From positions 1-48,813 of the forward strand of contig NZ_JAIEQY010000071.1 of assembly GCF_019747315.1 (NCBI RefSeq): a stretch of DNA of 48,813 nt, read 5' to 3'. Below the pieces are notes generated by a model. That model worked only from the letters and a program-made list of their open reading frames with translations, was not told where the DNA came from and ran no database searches. This DNA comes from Roseococcus sp. (GTDB taxonomy: Bacteria; Pseudomonadota; Alphaproteobacteria; Acetobacterales; Acetobacteraceae). How positions within the stretch are numbered: position 1 is the first letter of the stretch; the number at the start of each line of letters is the position of its first letter. Of the stretch, positions 25,359 through 33,655 are shown in pieces. A program made the translations under genes and the position numbers.

Positions 25359-26467
25359 TGCCTCATGACATGATCGTCTTCGGCGAGGATTGGGGGGCGC
25401 ATCCCTCCTCCAGCCAGCATCTGGTCTCGCATCTGGCGAAGGACCGGGGCGTGGTCTGGGTGAATTCCATCGGGCTTCGCAAGCCGAGCCTCTCCGTCAG
25501 CGACATGTCCCGCGCCGCGCGCAAGCTCGGCGCCGCCGTCCGCCGCAAGGCGCCCGCGGCGAGCGTTCCCGCCCCTGGCCCGGTGGTGCAGCCGCTCGCT
25601 TTGCTGATGGCCGAAAGCCGGCTGGGCCGCGCGGTGAACCGCGCGCTGATCGGCGGCAAGGTCCGCCAGGCCGCGCAGGGGCTGAAGCGCCCGGTGGTCT
25701 GGGCTGCGCTCCCCTCGGCCGTCGCCGCCCTCGGCGCGCTTGGCGAGCACGCGGTTGTTTACTACTGCGGCGATGATTTCGCGGCGCTGGCCGGCGTGGA
25801 TCACGCGGCGTCCCAGCGGATGGAGGCTGAACTGGTCGCCCGCGCCGACCTCATTCTCGCCGCCAGCCCGGCGCTGGCCGCGCGCTTCCCCACCCACAAG
25901 ACGCGGCTGCTGCCGCATGGCGTGGACCTCGACCTCTTCAGCACGTCCGTCCCACGCCCCGCGGACATTCCGGCAGGCGGCCCGGTTGCCGGCTTCTATG
26001 GCAGCTTGGCCCCCTGGATTGACCTCAACCTCATCGCCGCTACCGCGAAGATGTTGCCGGAATGGCGCTTCCTGATGATCGGCGCGGCACAAGCCGATCT
26101 TTCTGCCATCGAGGACATCGGCAATATCCAGCGCCTTGGTGCCCGCCCGCATGCGGGCCTGCCTGGCTATGCCCAGCACTGGGATGCCGGGATCATCCCC
26201 TTCCGCGACACGCCGCAAATCCGCGCCTGCAACCCGCTGAAGCTGCGCGAATACCTGGCCGCCGGCCGCCCGGTGGTGAGCACGGATTTCCCGGCGCTGG
26301 ACGAATACCGCCACCTCATCAGCGTCGCGAACACGCCGGAAGCCTTCGCCGCTGCCCTGCGCGCGAGCCTGACCGACGACAACGCCGCCGCCCGCCGCGC
26401 CGCCGTCGCCGCGCAATCCTGGGCCGCCCGCGCCGCCGAGGCCGCCGCCTGGATCGATGCGCTGTGA
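25358..26467 (+). CDS. Glycosyltransferase (GT4/GT1 fold)
   Basis: 369 residues. The N-terminal part (MIVFGEDWGAHPSSSQHLVSHLA) and VVYYCGDDFAAL are typical of exopolysaccharide glycosyltransferases that read 'glycosyltransferase family 1'. The donor domain has LLPHGVDLDLF, GFYGSLAPWIDLNLI and NPLKLREYLAAGRPVVST (conserved K-x-x-EY-x-A-G-P). It adds a sugar in the cytoplasm. The start is the TGATG overlap with the acyltransferase; the stop overlaps the GTG of the next gene (GTGA). Confidence 0.83.
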   Translation: MPHDMIVFGEDWGAHPSSSQHLVSHLAKDRGVVWVNSIGLRKPSLSVSDMSRAARKLGAAVRRKAPAASVPAPGPVVQPLALLMAESRLGRAVNRALIGGKVRQAAQGLKRPVVWAALPSAVAALGALGEHAVVYYCGDDFAALAGVDHAASQRMEAELVARADLILAASPALAARFPTHKTRLLPHGVDLDLFSTSVPRPADIPAGGPVAGFYGSLAPWIDLNLIAATAKMLPEWRFLMIGAAQADLSAIEDIGNIQRLGARPHAGLPGYAQHWDAGIIPFRDTPQIRACNPLKLREYLAAGRPVVSTDFPALDEYRHLISVANTPEAFAAALRASLTDDNAAARRAAVAAQSWAARAAEAAAWIDAL

Positions 26468-28740
26468 GGGCGCTGCTTCTCCTCCTCCTCGCCCTTTCCT
26501 CCGCCTCGGCCGAGACGCTGCGGATTGGGCCGCCCGAGCGCCTGCCGCCGCTGCCCGAACTGGTCCTGCGCGGCGAGAATCGCGGCACGGCCCCCGCCCT
26601 CCTGGTGCTGCGCGTGGATGACCGCCCGGGGGCGCCCTATCACGACCGCGCTAATGTGGAACGGCTGGTCCCGCCCGGCCCCTTCACCCTGCGCCTGCGC
26701 CTGCCCCTGCTGACCACCCCGCGCGGCCGCGCGATCGAGCCCGCCGCGCTGCGTCTGGCCATCGCCGATGCGCGGGACTCCGGCATGCGGCTCTCTGCGC
26801 TGACCATCGAAGGCGCGCCTGAATTGCCCCAGGGCGTGCAGGGTTGGTCCTTCGCACCCGAGGGATCGGCCCCGCTAAGCGGCATGGCGAGTGTGGCGAC
26901 CAACGCCCCGGGCCTGTCCGGCATCAACCCGCGCCATGTGCGCCGCCCGGGCGAGGACCCGATCCTCGCGCGCGGCATGGTGGGCGTCACTCGCTTCGCC
27001 ACGGCGCTGCCGGCGGGCGAGTGGAACATCACCCTATGGACCGAGGATGCCGGCGAATGGGAGACGCTGCCCGCCGTGCTGGAGCAGCGCATCCGCATCA
27101 ATGGCCGCGATGTCGTGCTGTTTCGCCGCAGTCAGGAAGAGTGGGCCATGCAGCGCTATTTCGCCGGGCGCGAGATCGAGGCGACGGAGAGCCCCTGGCC
27201 TGCCTTGGGCGACCGGCGCGGCGGAAGGGTGGAGGCCCGCATCCGCCTTGCCCCCGGGGAGGACCTCGTGGTCGAGCTCGCCGGCCACCCCCAGGCCGCG
27301 ACGCATCTGGCCGCCCTCCTGGCCGAGCCCGGTACCGAAGGGCGCGCCGCTATGGAGGCTCTGCGCGAAGCCCGCTTCGCCGAATCCTGGCCTGTGCTGC
27401 GCCGCCCCTCGGCGCAGACCAGCGCGCGGCTGACCCTCGCTGGCCCTGGCGAGACCCTGGCCGCCCCCGGCAGCGTGGTCGCGCTGCGCTTCACCGCCAC
27501 CGGACCGGCGCAGACTCTCACCCCCGAATGGAGCTGGCGGGGCGAGGCGCTGCCGCTGCGCGCCCTCTGGGGCCAATGGCGCTGGCGGCGCCCGGCGCCG
27601 GAGACGCCCGGGCTGGTCCTTTCGGCCGCGCATCTGCGCGCCGATGCTGAGCGAGTCCCGGTCCCGGCCAACCTGCCGCGCGAGATCACCGCCCTCGTCA
27701 CCATCCCGCCGGGCACGCCGCCGGGTGAGCGGCGGCTGCACCTCAAGGCTGGCGGCGCCATGGCCGAGGCGCGGCTCACCATCCTGCCCGTCACCCGGCC
27801 GGCGCCCGGGCAAAGAGTGGGCGTCTTCCTCGATATCGCGCCGCATCTGGCGCGGGCGCACGCCGCCCACCAAGCCGCCTGCGACCTGGAAACCCTGCGC
27901 GGACTGGGGCTCGACCTCATCGCCCCGCCATTGGCAACCCCGCCCGACCTGGAGGCGCTGCTGGCGGATCTCCACGCGGCGGCGTCCCGGTTCGCGGCAC
28001 CGATCATCGCCTATGCGCCGCTGCGCCGCCTGGAGATGCATCTCGGCCCGCGCGATGCGGCCGCAGCTCTGGTCGCCGCCGAGCGTGCCATCGCCGCCGC
28101 CGGTCTGCCCCAGCCCGTCTGGGTGGTGGCCGATGAGCCTTCCGGTGCCGGGATGGTGGATCGCGTCCGCGCCCTGGTTCTCGCATTACGCGAGGCAGGC
28201 AGCGAAGCCCGCCTCGCCGGCCATCTGAACGACCCCAGCGACGCCGCTCTGCTGCCACTGCTGCACCTCGCGACCGTCAACCAGAGGTACGGCGCCGATG
28301 CCACCGACATCGTCCGGATGCGGGCGGGGGGTGTGCGGCCCTTTCTCTACAATATGCCCCGCTTGCGGCTGGCCGCCGGCTTCTACCTCTGGCGCAGCGG
28401 GGCCGAGGGCCTGGTGCAATGGCATGGCCGTATGCCCACCGCCGATGCCTTCGACCCCACGGACGGGCGGGAGGGCGATGTGCAGTTCCTCTGGCCCACC
28501 CCCGGGCTATGCAGCCCCCCCGATCTCGACGCGGATCTCCTCGAAATCCTGGCTGGCCAGGAAGATCTGCGCTGGCTGGCCTGGCTGGAGACGGCGCCAG
28601 GCGAGGAGGCCGCCGCCCTGCGCCGGCGCCTGCGGCGAGAGGTACCGGCGACTTGGCGCGGTGTGATGGCGCTTCCCCCCGAAGCCGCCGCTTCGTGGCA
28701 GAATGCGATCACGGCCCTGGCACGCCAATTGATGAGGTGA
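26464..28740 (+). CDS. Secreted glycoside-hydrolase-like protein of unknown specificity
   Basis: 758 residues from a GTG that overlaps the upstream stop. A Sec signal (MRALLLLLLALSSASA) is followed by about 350 residues of beta-rich, carbohydrate-binding-like sequence, then an Ig-like stretch and a C-terminal half that resembles a TIM barrel. The segment FLYNMPRLRLAAGFYLWRSGAEGLVQWHGRM, followed by a DP...G.V.FLWPTPG block, recalls the end of DUF4091-type putative glycoside hydrolases. A conserved-looking VVADEPSG could hold catalytic acids. In this operon it may trim or release the polymer in the periplasm. Family and activity are inferences; no close family was recognised with certainty. 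Confidence 0.6.
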   Translation: MRALLLLLLALSSASAETLRIGPPERLPPLPELVLRGENRGTAPALLVLRVDDRPGAPYHDRANVERLVPPGPFTLRLRLPLLTTPRGRAIEPAALRLAIADARDSGMRLSALTIEGAPELPQGVQGWSFAPEGSAPLSGMASVATNAPGLSGINPRHVRRPGEDPILARGMVGVTRFATALPAGEWNITLWTEDAGEWETLPAVLEQRIRINGRDVVLFRRSQEEWAMQRYFAGREIEATESPWPALGDRRGGRVEARIRLAPGEDLVVELAGHPQAATHLAALLAEPGTEGRAAMEALREARFAESWPVLRRPSAQTSARLTLAGPGETLAAPGSVVALRFTATGPAQTLTPEWSWRGEALPLRALWGQWRWRRPAPETPGLVLSAAHLRADAERVPVPANLPREITALVTIPPGTPPGERRLHLKAGGAMAEARLTILPVTRPAPGQRVGVFLDIAPHLARAHAAHQAACDLETLRGLGLDLIAPPLATPPDLEALLADLHAAASRFAAPIIAYAPLRRLEMHLGPRDAAAALVAAERAIAAAGLPQPVWVVADEPSGAGMVDRVRALVLALREAGSEARLAGHLNDPSDAALLPLLHLATVNQRYGADATDIVRMRAGGVRPFLYNMPRLRLAAGFYLWRSGAEGLVQWHGRMPTADAFDPTDGREGDVQFLWPTPGLCSPPDLDADLLEILAGQEDLRWLAWLETAPGEEAAALRRRLRREVPATWRGVMALPPEAAASWQNAITALARQLMR

Positions 28741-28770
28741 GGGGCGCGCCCTGCGCGGGAGACGTGTTTC

Positions 28771-29226
28771 GTGAAGCCGACCCTCTTTGGACTGACCCTG
28801 CTGAGCCTTGCCGCCTGCGGCACGCCCGACCCTCTGCGGGCGATCCCGAGCCATGAGCGCAACATGTTGGAGGCCGAGGCCCGGCTCTCCACCAGCCGGG
28901 ATCGCCGCTCGACGGTGAATGCCATGCTGGCCCGCGCCCGCGCCAATGACCCCAGCCCCCTGGTGCTGCGCTACACCGGCACCACGACCATGCCCGATGC
29001 CGCCCAGCGCGAGGCCATCTCCCGCTTTGCCACGGCCGCGCGCGGCGCCCCGCGCTTGGTGGTGCAAGCCCGCCCTGGCGGCGGCGCAGAAATGCTCGCC
29101 CCGCGCCGCGCCATCGCCGTGGCCCGGCTCCTGGAGGCGGATTTCCAGACCGTGGACATCCAGTTCGAGGCGCAGACGCCCCCCGACACCGTCCGCATAC
29201 TGCTGCCGACGGGAGCCCCCCGATGA
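28771..29226 (+). CDS. Small lipoprotein with OmpA-like fold character
   Basis: 151 residues from a GTG with GGGAG upstream. The signal ends in the lipobox LAAC (LTLLSLAACGTPDP). The C-terminal half (LVVQARPGGG ... LAPRRAIAVARLLEADFQTVDIQF) has the beta-alpha-beta rhythm of OmpA-C-like domains but lacks their peptidoglycan-binding signature. It is placed between the hydrolase-like gene and the Wzz-like gene and overlaps the latter by ATGA. A periplasmic accessory role in assembly is likely. Confidence 0.65.
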   Translation: MKPTLFGLTLLSLAACGTPDPLRAIPSHERNMLEAEARLSTSRDRRSTVNAMLARARANDPSPLVLRYTGTTTMPDAAQREAISRFATAARGAPRLVVQARPGGGAEMLAPRRAIAVARLLEADFQTVDIQFEAQTPPDTVRILLPTGAPR

Positions 29227-30677
29227 ACGCCGCCCACGCGAGCCCGCCGCTCTCCGAGATCTTTCACGCGCTGCTGGCCGCAGGCTGGCGCCGCCGCTAC
29301 GTCATTTTGCTGCCGTTGCTGCTGCTTCCCATCCTGGGCGGACTGATCGGCAGCTTCGTGCCGCATTCCTATGAAACCCGCATGTCCGTGCTTGTGCAGG
29401 AGCCCGGCCGTTTCAATCCCTTCCTGGAGGACCTCTCGGTCCGCTCCAACCTGCGCGACCGGATGGACGGGCTGCGGGCGCTGCTCACCTCGCGCCATGT
29501 GCTGCTGGGTGTCGCGGAGGATCTGGGGATGATCCAGCCCGGCGCCTCAGAATCCGAGCAATCCCGGGCCGTTTCCTCCCTCTCCTCCTCGGTCTCGGTG
29601 CAGCTGATCGGGCAGGAAATGGTGGAACTGCGCTACCGCGCCCGCCGCCCCGAGGGCATTGACCGCGTGCTGGCGCGCATCGGCCAGCGCTTTATCGAGC
29701 GTGTGCGCGGCCCGGAGGACGCCTCCCTGCGGGATAGCGTGAGCTTCCTCGGCGGCCAGATCCAGGATGCGCAGAACGCGCTGAACCAGGCCGAGCAGGC
29801 GCTCTCCAGCTTCAAATCCACCCATGCGGCCCAACTGCCCGACATGCGTGCGGCCAATCTTCAGCGCCTGGCGCAGCTGCGCGAGCAGCTCGCTGAGCGC
29901 GAGGTGCGCCTGGCCGGTGCCGAGGCCGAGATCGCATCCATCTCCACCCGCCTCCTGCAGACCGACCCTGTCCTGGGCCGGCTGGAGCAGGACATCGTCG
30001 CCACCCGCGGCGAATTGGCCCTTCTGCGCAGCCGCTATACCGACGCGCATTCGCGCGTGCAGGCCGTGCTGAACCGGGCCGAAAGCCTGGAGCAGGAGCG
30101 CGACAGACTGCTGACCCGCAGCGGCATCGCGATGGATGATGCCCGGCTGCGCAACATTGCCGCCGTCAGCGTTGCGAGGGGCGACGGCGCACAGCCGCTG
30201 CTGGTCAGCCAGATCGCCATCCTCGACCAGGCCCGGGCGCGCCTCGGCCAACTGCGCGGCGAGACGGAGAATTTGCGCGCAGCGGTTGCCGACCTCTCCC
30301 GCCGCATCGCCGACTCGGGCGAGGTGGAGCGCGAGTTGCGGGGGCTGGAACGCGACGTTGCCGTGCAGGCCGACCTCACGCAGCAGCTGCGCCGCCGCTT
30401 CGAGACGGCGCGCGTGACGGCCGACCTCGCCCGCCAGCAGGCGCCGGAGCGCATCAAGGTGATCGACCGCCCCTTCGAGCCAACGGCGCCGACCAAGCCG
30501 ATGACGATCATCTTCGCCCTGGCCGGGATCGCCGCAGGCCTTGCACTCGGCATGGGCCTCGCCGCGCTGTTCGAGCTGATGGATGGGTCGGTGCGCGGCA
30601 TTCGGGGAACGGAGAAACTGCTCGGCGTGCCGGTCCTGGCCAGGTTGCCCCGCATTGAAGGGAGGCTGGTGGCATGA
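29223..30677 (+). CDS. Wzz/GumC-like polysaccharide copolymerase
   Basis: 484 residues. A first membrane span (about 25-46, VILLPLLLLPILGGLIGSFV) and a last one (about 425-448, IIFALAGIAAGLALGMGL) enclose a long periplasmic part with extended coiled coils (QRLAQLREQLAEREVRLAGAEAEI and others). A proline-rich PFEPTAPTKPMT segment precedes the second span. This is the layout of chain-length regulators. No cytoplasmic kinase domain is fused; the CpsD-like protein at 19054 is the natural separate partner but lacks the key lysine. It overlaps both neighbours by ATGA. Confidence 0.88.
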   Translation: MNAAHASPPLSEIFHALLAAGWRRRYVILLPLLLLPILGGLIGSFVPHSYETRMSVLVQEPGRFNPFLEDLSVRSNLRDRMDGLRALLTSRHVLLGVAEDLGMIQPGASESEQSRAVSSLSSSVSVQLIGQEMVELRYRARRPEGIDRVLARIGQRFIERVRGPEDASLRDSVSFLGGQIQDAQNALNQAEQALSSFKSTHAAQLPDMRAANLQRLAQLREQLAEREVRLAGAEAEIASISTRLLQTDPVLGRLEQDIVATRGELALLRSRYTDAHSRVQAVLNRAESLEQERDRLLTRSGIAMDDARLRNIAAVSVARGDGAQPLLVSQIAILDQARARLGQLRGETENLRAAVADLSRRIADSGEVERELRGLERDVAVQADLTQQLRRRFETARVTADLARQQAPERIKVIDRPFEPTAPTKPMTIIFALAGIAAGLALGMGLAALFELMDGSVRGIRGTEKLLGVPVLARLPRIEGRLVA

Positions 30678-31789
30678 GCGGCGCGGTGATCCATGTGGTG
30701 CAGCATCTCAGCCCGGGTGGGCTGGAAGTGATGGCCCTCGAACTCGCCCGCGCGCAGCAGGCGCTTGGGCAGGAGAGTTTCGTGCTGAGCCTGGAGGGCG
30801 GGCTGGAGGAGGCCCTGGCGCATTGGCCGCGCCTGGCCAGCCAGCGCGGGCAGCTGCTCTTCGCCGGCAAGCGCCCGGGGCTCGACCTGACGCTGGTACC
30901 ACGGCTGGTGGCGCAGTTCCGCCGCCTGCGCCCGGCCTGCGTGCATACGCATCATGTCGGCCCCATGCTCTATGCCGGCAGCGCCGCGCGGCTCGCCGGC
31001 GTGCCTGCGCGGCTGCACACCGAGCATGACGCCTGGCACCTGGCCGAGCCCAGGCGCCGCCGGCTGGTGCGTACGGCGCGCGCCCTGATGGCGCCAGTGA
31101 TGATCGCCGATGCCCCGCATGTGGCCGAGGCCGTGGCCGAAGCGCTGGGGGGCAAGCCGCCCATCGTGGTCATGAACGGCGTGGACACTGCGCGGCTCAA
31201 GCCGGGTGACCGCGCGATAGCACGCCGCGCGCTGGGCCTCCCGGAGGATGTTCGATTGCTGGGCATCGCGGCGCGGCTCGAACATGTGAAGGGCGTGGAT
31301 GTGGCGCTCGATGCGCTGCGCCACCTGCCACGCGACGTCCATTTGGCCATCGCCGGTGGGGGCGGTGAAGCGGCGACGCTGCGCTCATTGACCATTGCGC
31401 ATGGCGTGGTGGATCGGGTCCATTGGCTGGGCGTCATGAATGACATGGCGCGTTTCTATCCGGCGCTCGATCTGCTGCTTGTGCCATCGCGGCATGAAGG
31501 CCTGCCCTTGGCGCCGCTGGAGGCCCAGGCTTGCGGCATTCGCGTGGTGGCGACGCGCGTGGGCGGCACCGCAGCCGGTATCTGCCCGGAGACCGGCTTT
31601 CTCGTGCCGCCCGAGAACCCGGAGGCCATGGCCGTCGCCATTCGCGCCGCCTTGGTCGTGGATGGCGACCCGCGCCCCTTCGTGCTGCGCGCCGCGAGCC
31701 TCGGCGCGGCTGCACGCGCATATCTGGGCCTCGCCGTATCAGTTTTCGCGCGTCCCATCGCAAGCTGCGAGGCAGCGCGCGAAAGCTGA
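30674..31789 (+). CDS. Glycosyltransferase family 4
   Basis: 371 residues. IHVVQHLSPGGLEVMALELARA is the GT4 entry motif; VVMNGVDTARLKPG, LGIAARLEHVKGVDVAL and PSRHEGLPLAPLEAQACGIRVVA form the donor site (E-x7-E). It is the last gene of the glmS operon and overlaps the Wzz-like gene by ATGA. Its last dozen codons (...ARPIASCEAARES) coincide with a large palindrome that looks like the activator site for the next promoter, so coding and regulatory functions overlap here. Confidence 0.87.
   Translation: MSGAVIHVVQHLSPGGLEVMALELARAQQALGQESFVLSLEGGLEEALAHWPRLASQRGQLLFAGKRPGLDLTLVPRLVAQFRRLRPACVHTHHVGPMLYAGSAARLAGVPARLHTEHDAWHLAEPRRRRLVRTARALMAPVMIADAPHVAEAVAEALGGKPPIVVMNGVDTARLKPGDRAIARRALGLPEDVRLLGIAARLEHVKGVDVALDALRHLPRDVHLAIAGGGGEAATLRSLTIAHGVVDRVHWLGVMNDMARFYPALDLLLVPSRHEGLPLAPLEAQACGIRVVATRVGGTAAGICPETGFLVPPENPEAMAVAIRAALVVDGDPRPFVLRAASLGAAARAYLGLAVSVFARPIASCEAARES
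31744..31784. promoter_or_regulatory. Nested activator palindrome inside the 3' end of the GT4 gene
   Basis: A perfect TCGCAAGCTGCGA (31758-31770) sits exactly at the centre of a larger inverted repeat with arms TTTCGCGCG (31744-31752) and CGCGCGAAA (31776-31784). A degenerate copy, AGGCAGCGCGCGA (31770-31782), ends 8 bp before the -24 box, as at 16109-16121. The outer arms could also form a transcript hairpin. Confidence 0.55.
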
Positions 31790-31790
31790 A

Positions 31791-31806
31791 CGGAACCCGC
31801 CTTGCA
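31791..31806 (+). promoter_or_regulatory. Sigma-54-type promoter for the GT2/priming transferase operon
   Basis: CGGAACCCGCCTTGCA has GG at -24 and a perfect TTGCA at -12 with correct spacing; the -24 box departs from the consensus at two positions. It begins 2 bp after the upstream stop and lies 35 bp before the ATG at 31842. Confidence 0.5.
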
Positions 31807-31811
31807 CAGCC

Positions 31812-31832
31812 GCCTCCGAACCCTTCGGAGGC
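31812..31832 (+). promoter_or_regulatory. Hairpin covering the ribosome-binding site of the GT2 gene
   Basis: Arms GCCTCCGAA and TTCGGAGGC form a perfect 9-bp stem with a CCC loop. The GGAGG ribosome site (31827-31831), 10 bp before the ATG, lies in the 3' arm. It resembles the hairpin before the epimerase gene (9126-9156) in sequence and in distance from its promoter. The predicted transcription start (about 31816) falls inside the 5' arm. Confidence 0.45.
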
Positions 31833-31841
31833 TTGGCTGCC

Positions 31842-32990
31842 ATGGAAATCCTGCTCGCCCTGATCACGCTCGGCGCCATCGCGCTGATCCTTCACCATCA
31901 TCTCGCCTGGCCGCTGATCCTGCGCCGCGCCGCCCGGCACGAGGGACCCTCGCCGACGCCCATCGCGCGCCATCTCCTGCCCTACATCACGCTGGTGATG
32001 CCCGCGCATAACGAAGCACTCTTCATTGCCCGCAAGATCGCGAACCTCGCGGCACTCGATTACCCGCGGGAGCAGTTGCACATCATCGTCGCGGCCGATG
32101 GCTGCACGGATGACACGGTGGCCCGCGCCCAGGCAGCGCTCCGGGAAGCGGGGCTCTCGGCCGAGGTCCGCGAATTCAGGCGCAACCGCGGCAAGGTCGC
32201 GGTACTGAACGAAGTGGTAGGGAGCCTGCGCGGCGGCATTGTCGCGCTTACGGATGTCTCGGCCCTGCTGCCCGCCGACGCGCTCCAGCGCATTGCGGCG
32301 CATTTCGCCGACCCCGAGTTGGGCGCGGTGGGCGGCACCTACCTGCTGGAGAAGGCTGGGTCAGCCGGAGAGGCAAAGTATTGGCGCTGGCAGGTGGCGG
32401 CGAAGCGTGGCGAAGCCGCGCTCGGCGCGCCGCTCGGCCTGCATGGCGCCTTCTGGGCCTTCCGCCGTGAGGCCTTCGAGCCGCTCGCGGCGGATACCAT
32501 CAACGATGATTTCATCCTGCCCATGGGGATGGTGCTGCGTGGCTGGCGCGTGGCCTATGACGCGAGCATCCTGGTCCGCGAGGCCGAGCGCAGCAGCCCA
32601 GCCCAGGATCTGCGGCGGCGGCGACGTATTGCAGCCGGCAACATGCAGCAATTGCTGCGGCTGCTGCCGCTGCTGCACCCGCGCCATGCCGGCGTGGCGC
32701 TGGCCTTCCTCTCCGGCAAGGCGCTGCGGGTGATGATGCCACTTCTGATCGTCATCGCAGCACTCGGCACCGCGCTGCTGGCGCCGGGTTCCACCTTCTT
32801 CACTCTGCTCGCCATCACGGAGATCGCTGGCTTCGCGGCGGCCTTGGCAGGCCTGGCGCTGGGTGCCCGCGCCCCGCGCCTGCTCGCCTTCGCCGCCTAT
32901 GCCCTGGCCGGACATGCCGCGAGCGGATTCGGCGCGGCACGCTACATGCTGAGCCGTCCCTCACAACCCTGGCGCCGCGCGGCGCAGTGA
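31842..32990 (+). CDS. Membrane glycosyltransferase family 2
   Basis: 382 residues. An N-terminal membrane span (residues 3-22) is followed by a GT2 domain: YITLVMPAHNEALFIARKI, VAADGCTDDTVARA, an acidic ALTDVSALL strand, DDFILPMGMVLRGW and the basic RRRRRIAAGNMQQL segment. Three or so C-terminal membrane spans close it. This is the layout of processive or membrane-anchored GT2 enzymes. The chosen ATG has GGAGG upstream inside a hairpin. It is the first gene of a two-gene operon with the priming transferase. Confidence 0.87.
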   Translation: MEILLALITLGAIALILHHHLAWPLILRRAARHEGPSPTPIARHLLPYITLVMPAHNEALFIARKIANLAALDYPREQLHIIVAADGCTDDTVARAQAALREAGLSAEVREFRRNRGKVAVLNEVVGSLRGGIVALTDVSALLPADALQRIAAHFADPELGAVGGTYLLEKAGSAGEAKYWRWQVAAKRGEAALGAPLGLHGAFWAFRREAFEPLAADTINDDFILPMGMVLRGWRVAYDASILVREAERSSPAQDLRRRRRIAAGNMQQLLRLLPLLHPRHAGVALAFLSGKALRVMMPLLIVIAALGTALLAPGSTFFTLLAITEIAGFAAALAGLALGARAPRLLAFAAYALAGHAASGFGAARYMLSRPSQPWRRAAQ

Positions 32991-33013
32991 CCTTCAAACC
33001 GGAGACGACCCCG

Positions 33014-33652
33014 ATGCTCAATTGCGACCCGCCCCGTTCCATCCGCTTCGCGAAGCGCGCGATGGACATCACCGTGGCGCTGCTGGCACTGCTCATCACG
33101 CTGCCGCTCTGGCCAATCATCGCGTTGGCCATCAAGCTCGACAGCCCGGGACCCGTGCTGTTCCGCCAGCTGCGCATCGGCCGCGCCGAGGCGGACCGCG
33201 TGGTGCTCTTCGCCATGCTGAAGTTCCGCTCCATGCGCGCCGATGCCGAGAAGCAGACCGGCGCTGTCTGGGCGCAGCAGCGCGATCCGCGCATCACCCG
33301 CGTCGGCGCCTTCCTGCGGAAGTCTCGGCTCGATGAGATCCCGCAGCTGATCAATGTCCTGCTGGGCGACATGGCGTTGATCGGCCCGCGGCCGGAGCGG
33401 CCCGGCTTCTACCAGAAGCTCGACCGCGCCATCCCCTTCTTCGCCGAGCGCACCGGCGGCATTCGCCCCGGTATCACCGGCCTTGCCCAGGTGAACCAGG
33501 GCTACGACACCAGCCTCGACGACGTGCGCAACAAGGTGGCCTGGGATCATGCCTATGCCATGCGGCTGACAAGCTTGCGGGCTTGGCTGGGCACCGATCT
33601 CGGCATTGCGCTCCGCACGGTGGCCGTCATGGCAGGCGGGCGAGGACAATAG
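33014..33652 (+). CDS. Priming sugar-1-phosphate transferase (ExoY/WcaJ C-terminal type)
   Basis: 212 residues. A single membrane segment (DITVALLALLITLPLWPIIALAI) precedes the bacterial sugar transferase domain with SPGPVLFRQLRIGR, MLKFRSMR and DEIPQLINVLLGDMALIGPRPERPGF. It moves a hexose-1-phosphate to undecaprenyl phosphate and so starts each repeat unit. It lacks the N-terminal four-helix part of full WcaJ. The ATG at 33014 has GGAG 9 bp upstream; a GTG at 32987 overlaps the upstream stop but has no ribosome site. Confidence 0.9.
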   Translation: MLNCDPPRSIRFAKRAMDITVALLALLITLPLWPIIALAIKLDSPGPVLFRQLRIGRAEADRVVLFAMLKFRSMRADAEKQTGAVWAQQRDPRITRVGAFLRKSRLDEIPQLINVLLGDMALIGPRPERPGFYQKLDRAIPFFAERTGGIRPGITGLAQVNQGYDTSLDDVRNKVAWDHAYAMRLTSLRAWLGTDLGIALRTVAVMAGGRGQ

Positions 33653-33655
33653 GAT

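Noticed and set aside
26062-26463. An upstream extension of the hydrolase-like gene into the glycosyltransferase
   Set aside because: The 134 codons before the GTG at 26464 are a Pro/Arg-rich shadow of the glycosyltransferase. The GTG is followed directly by a signal peptide.
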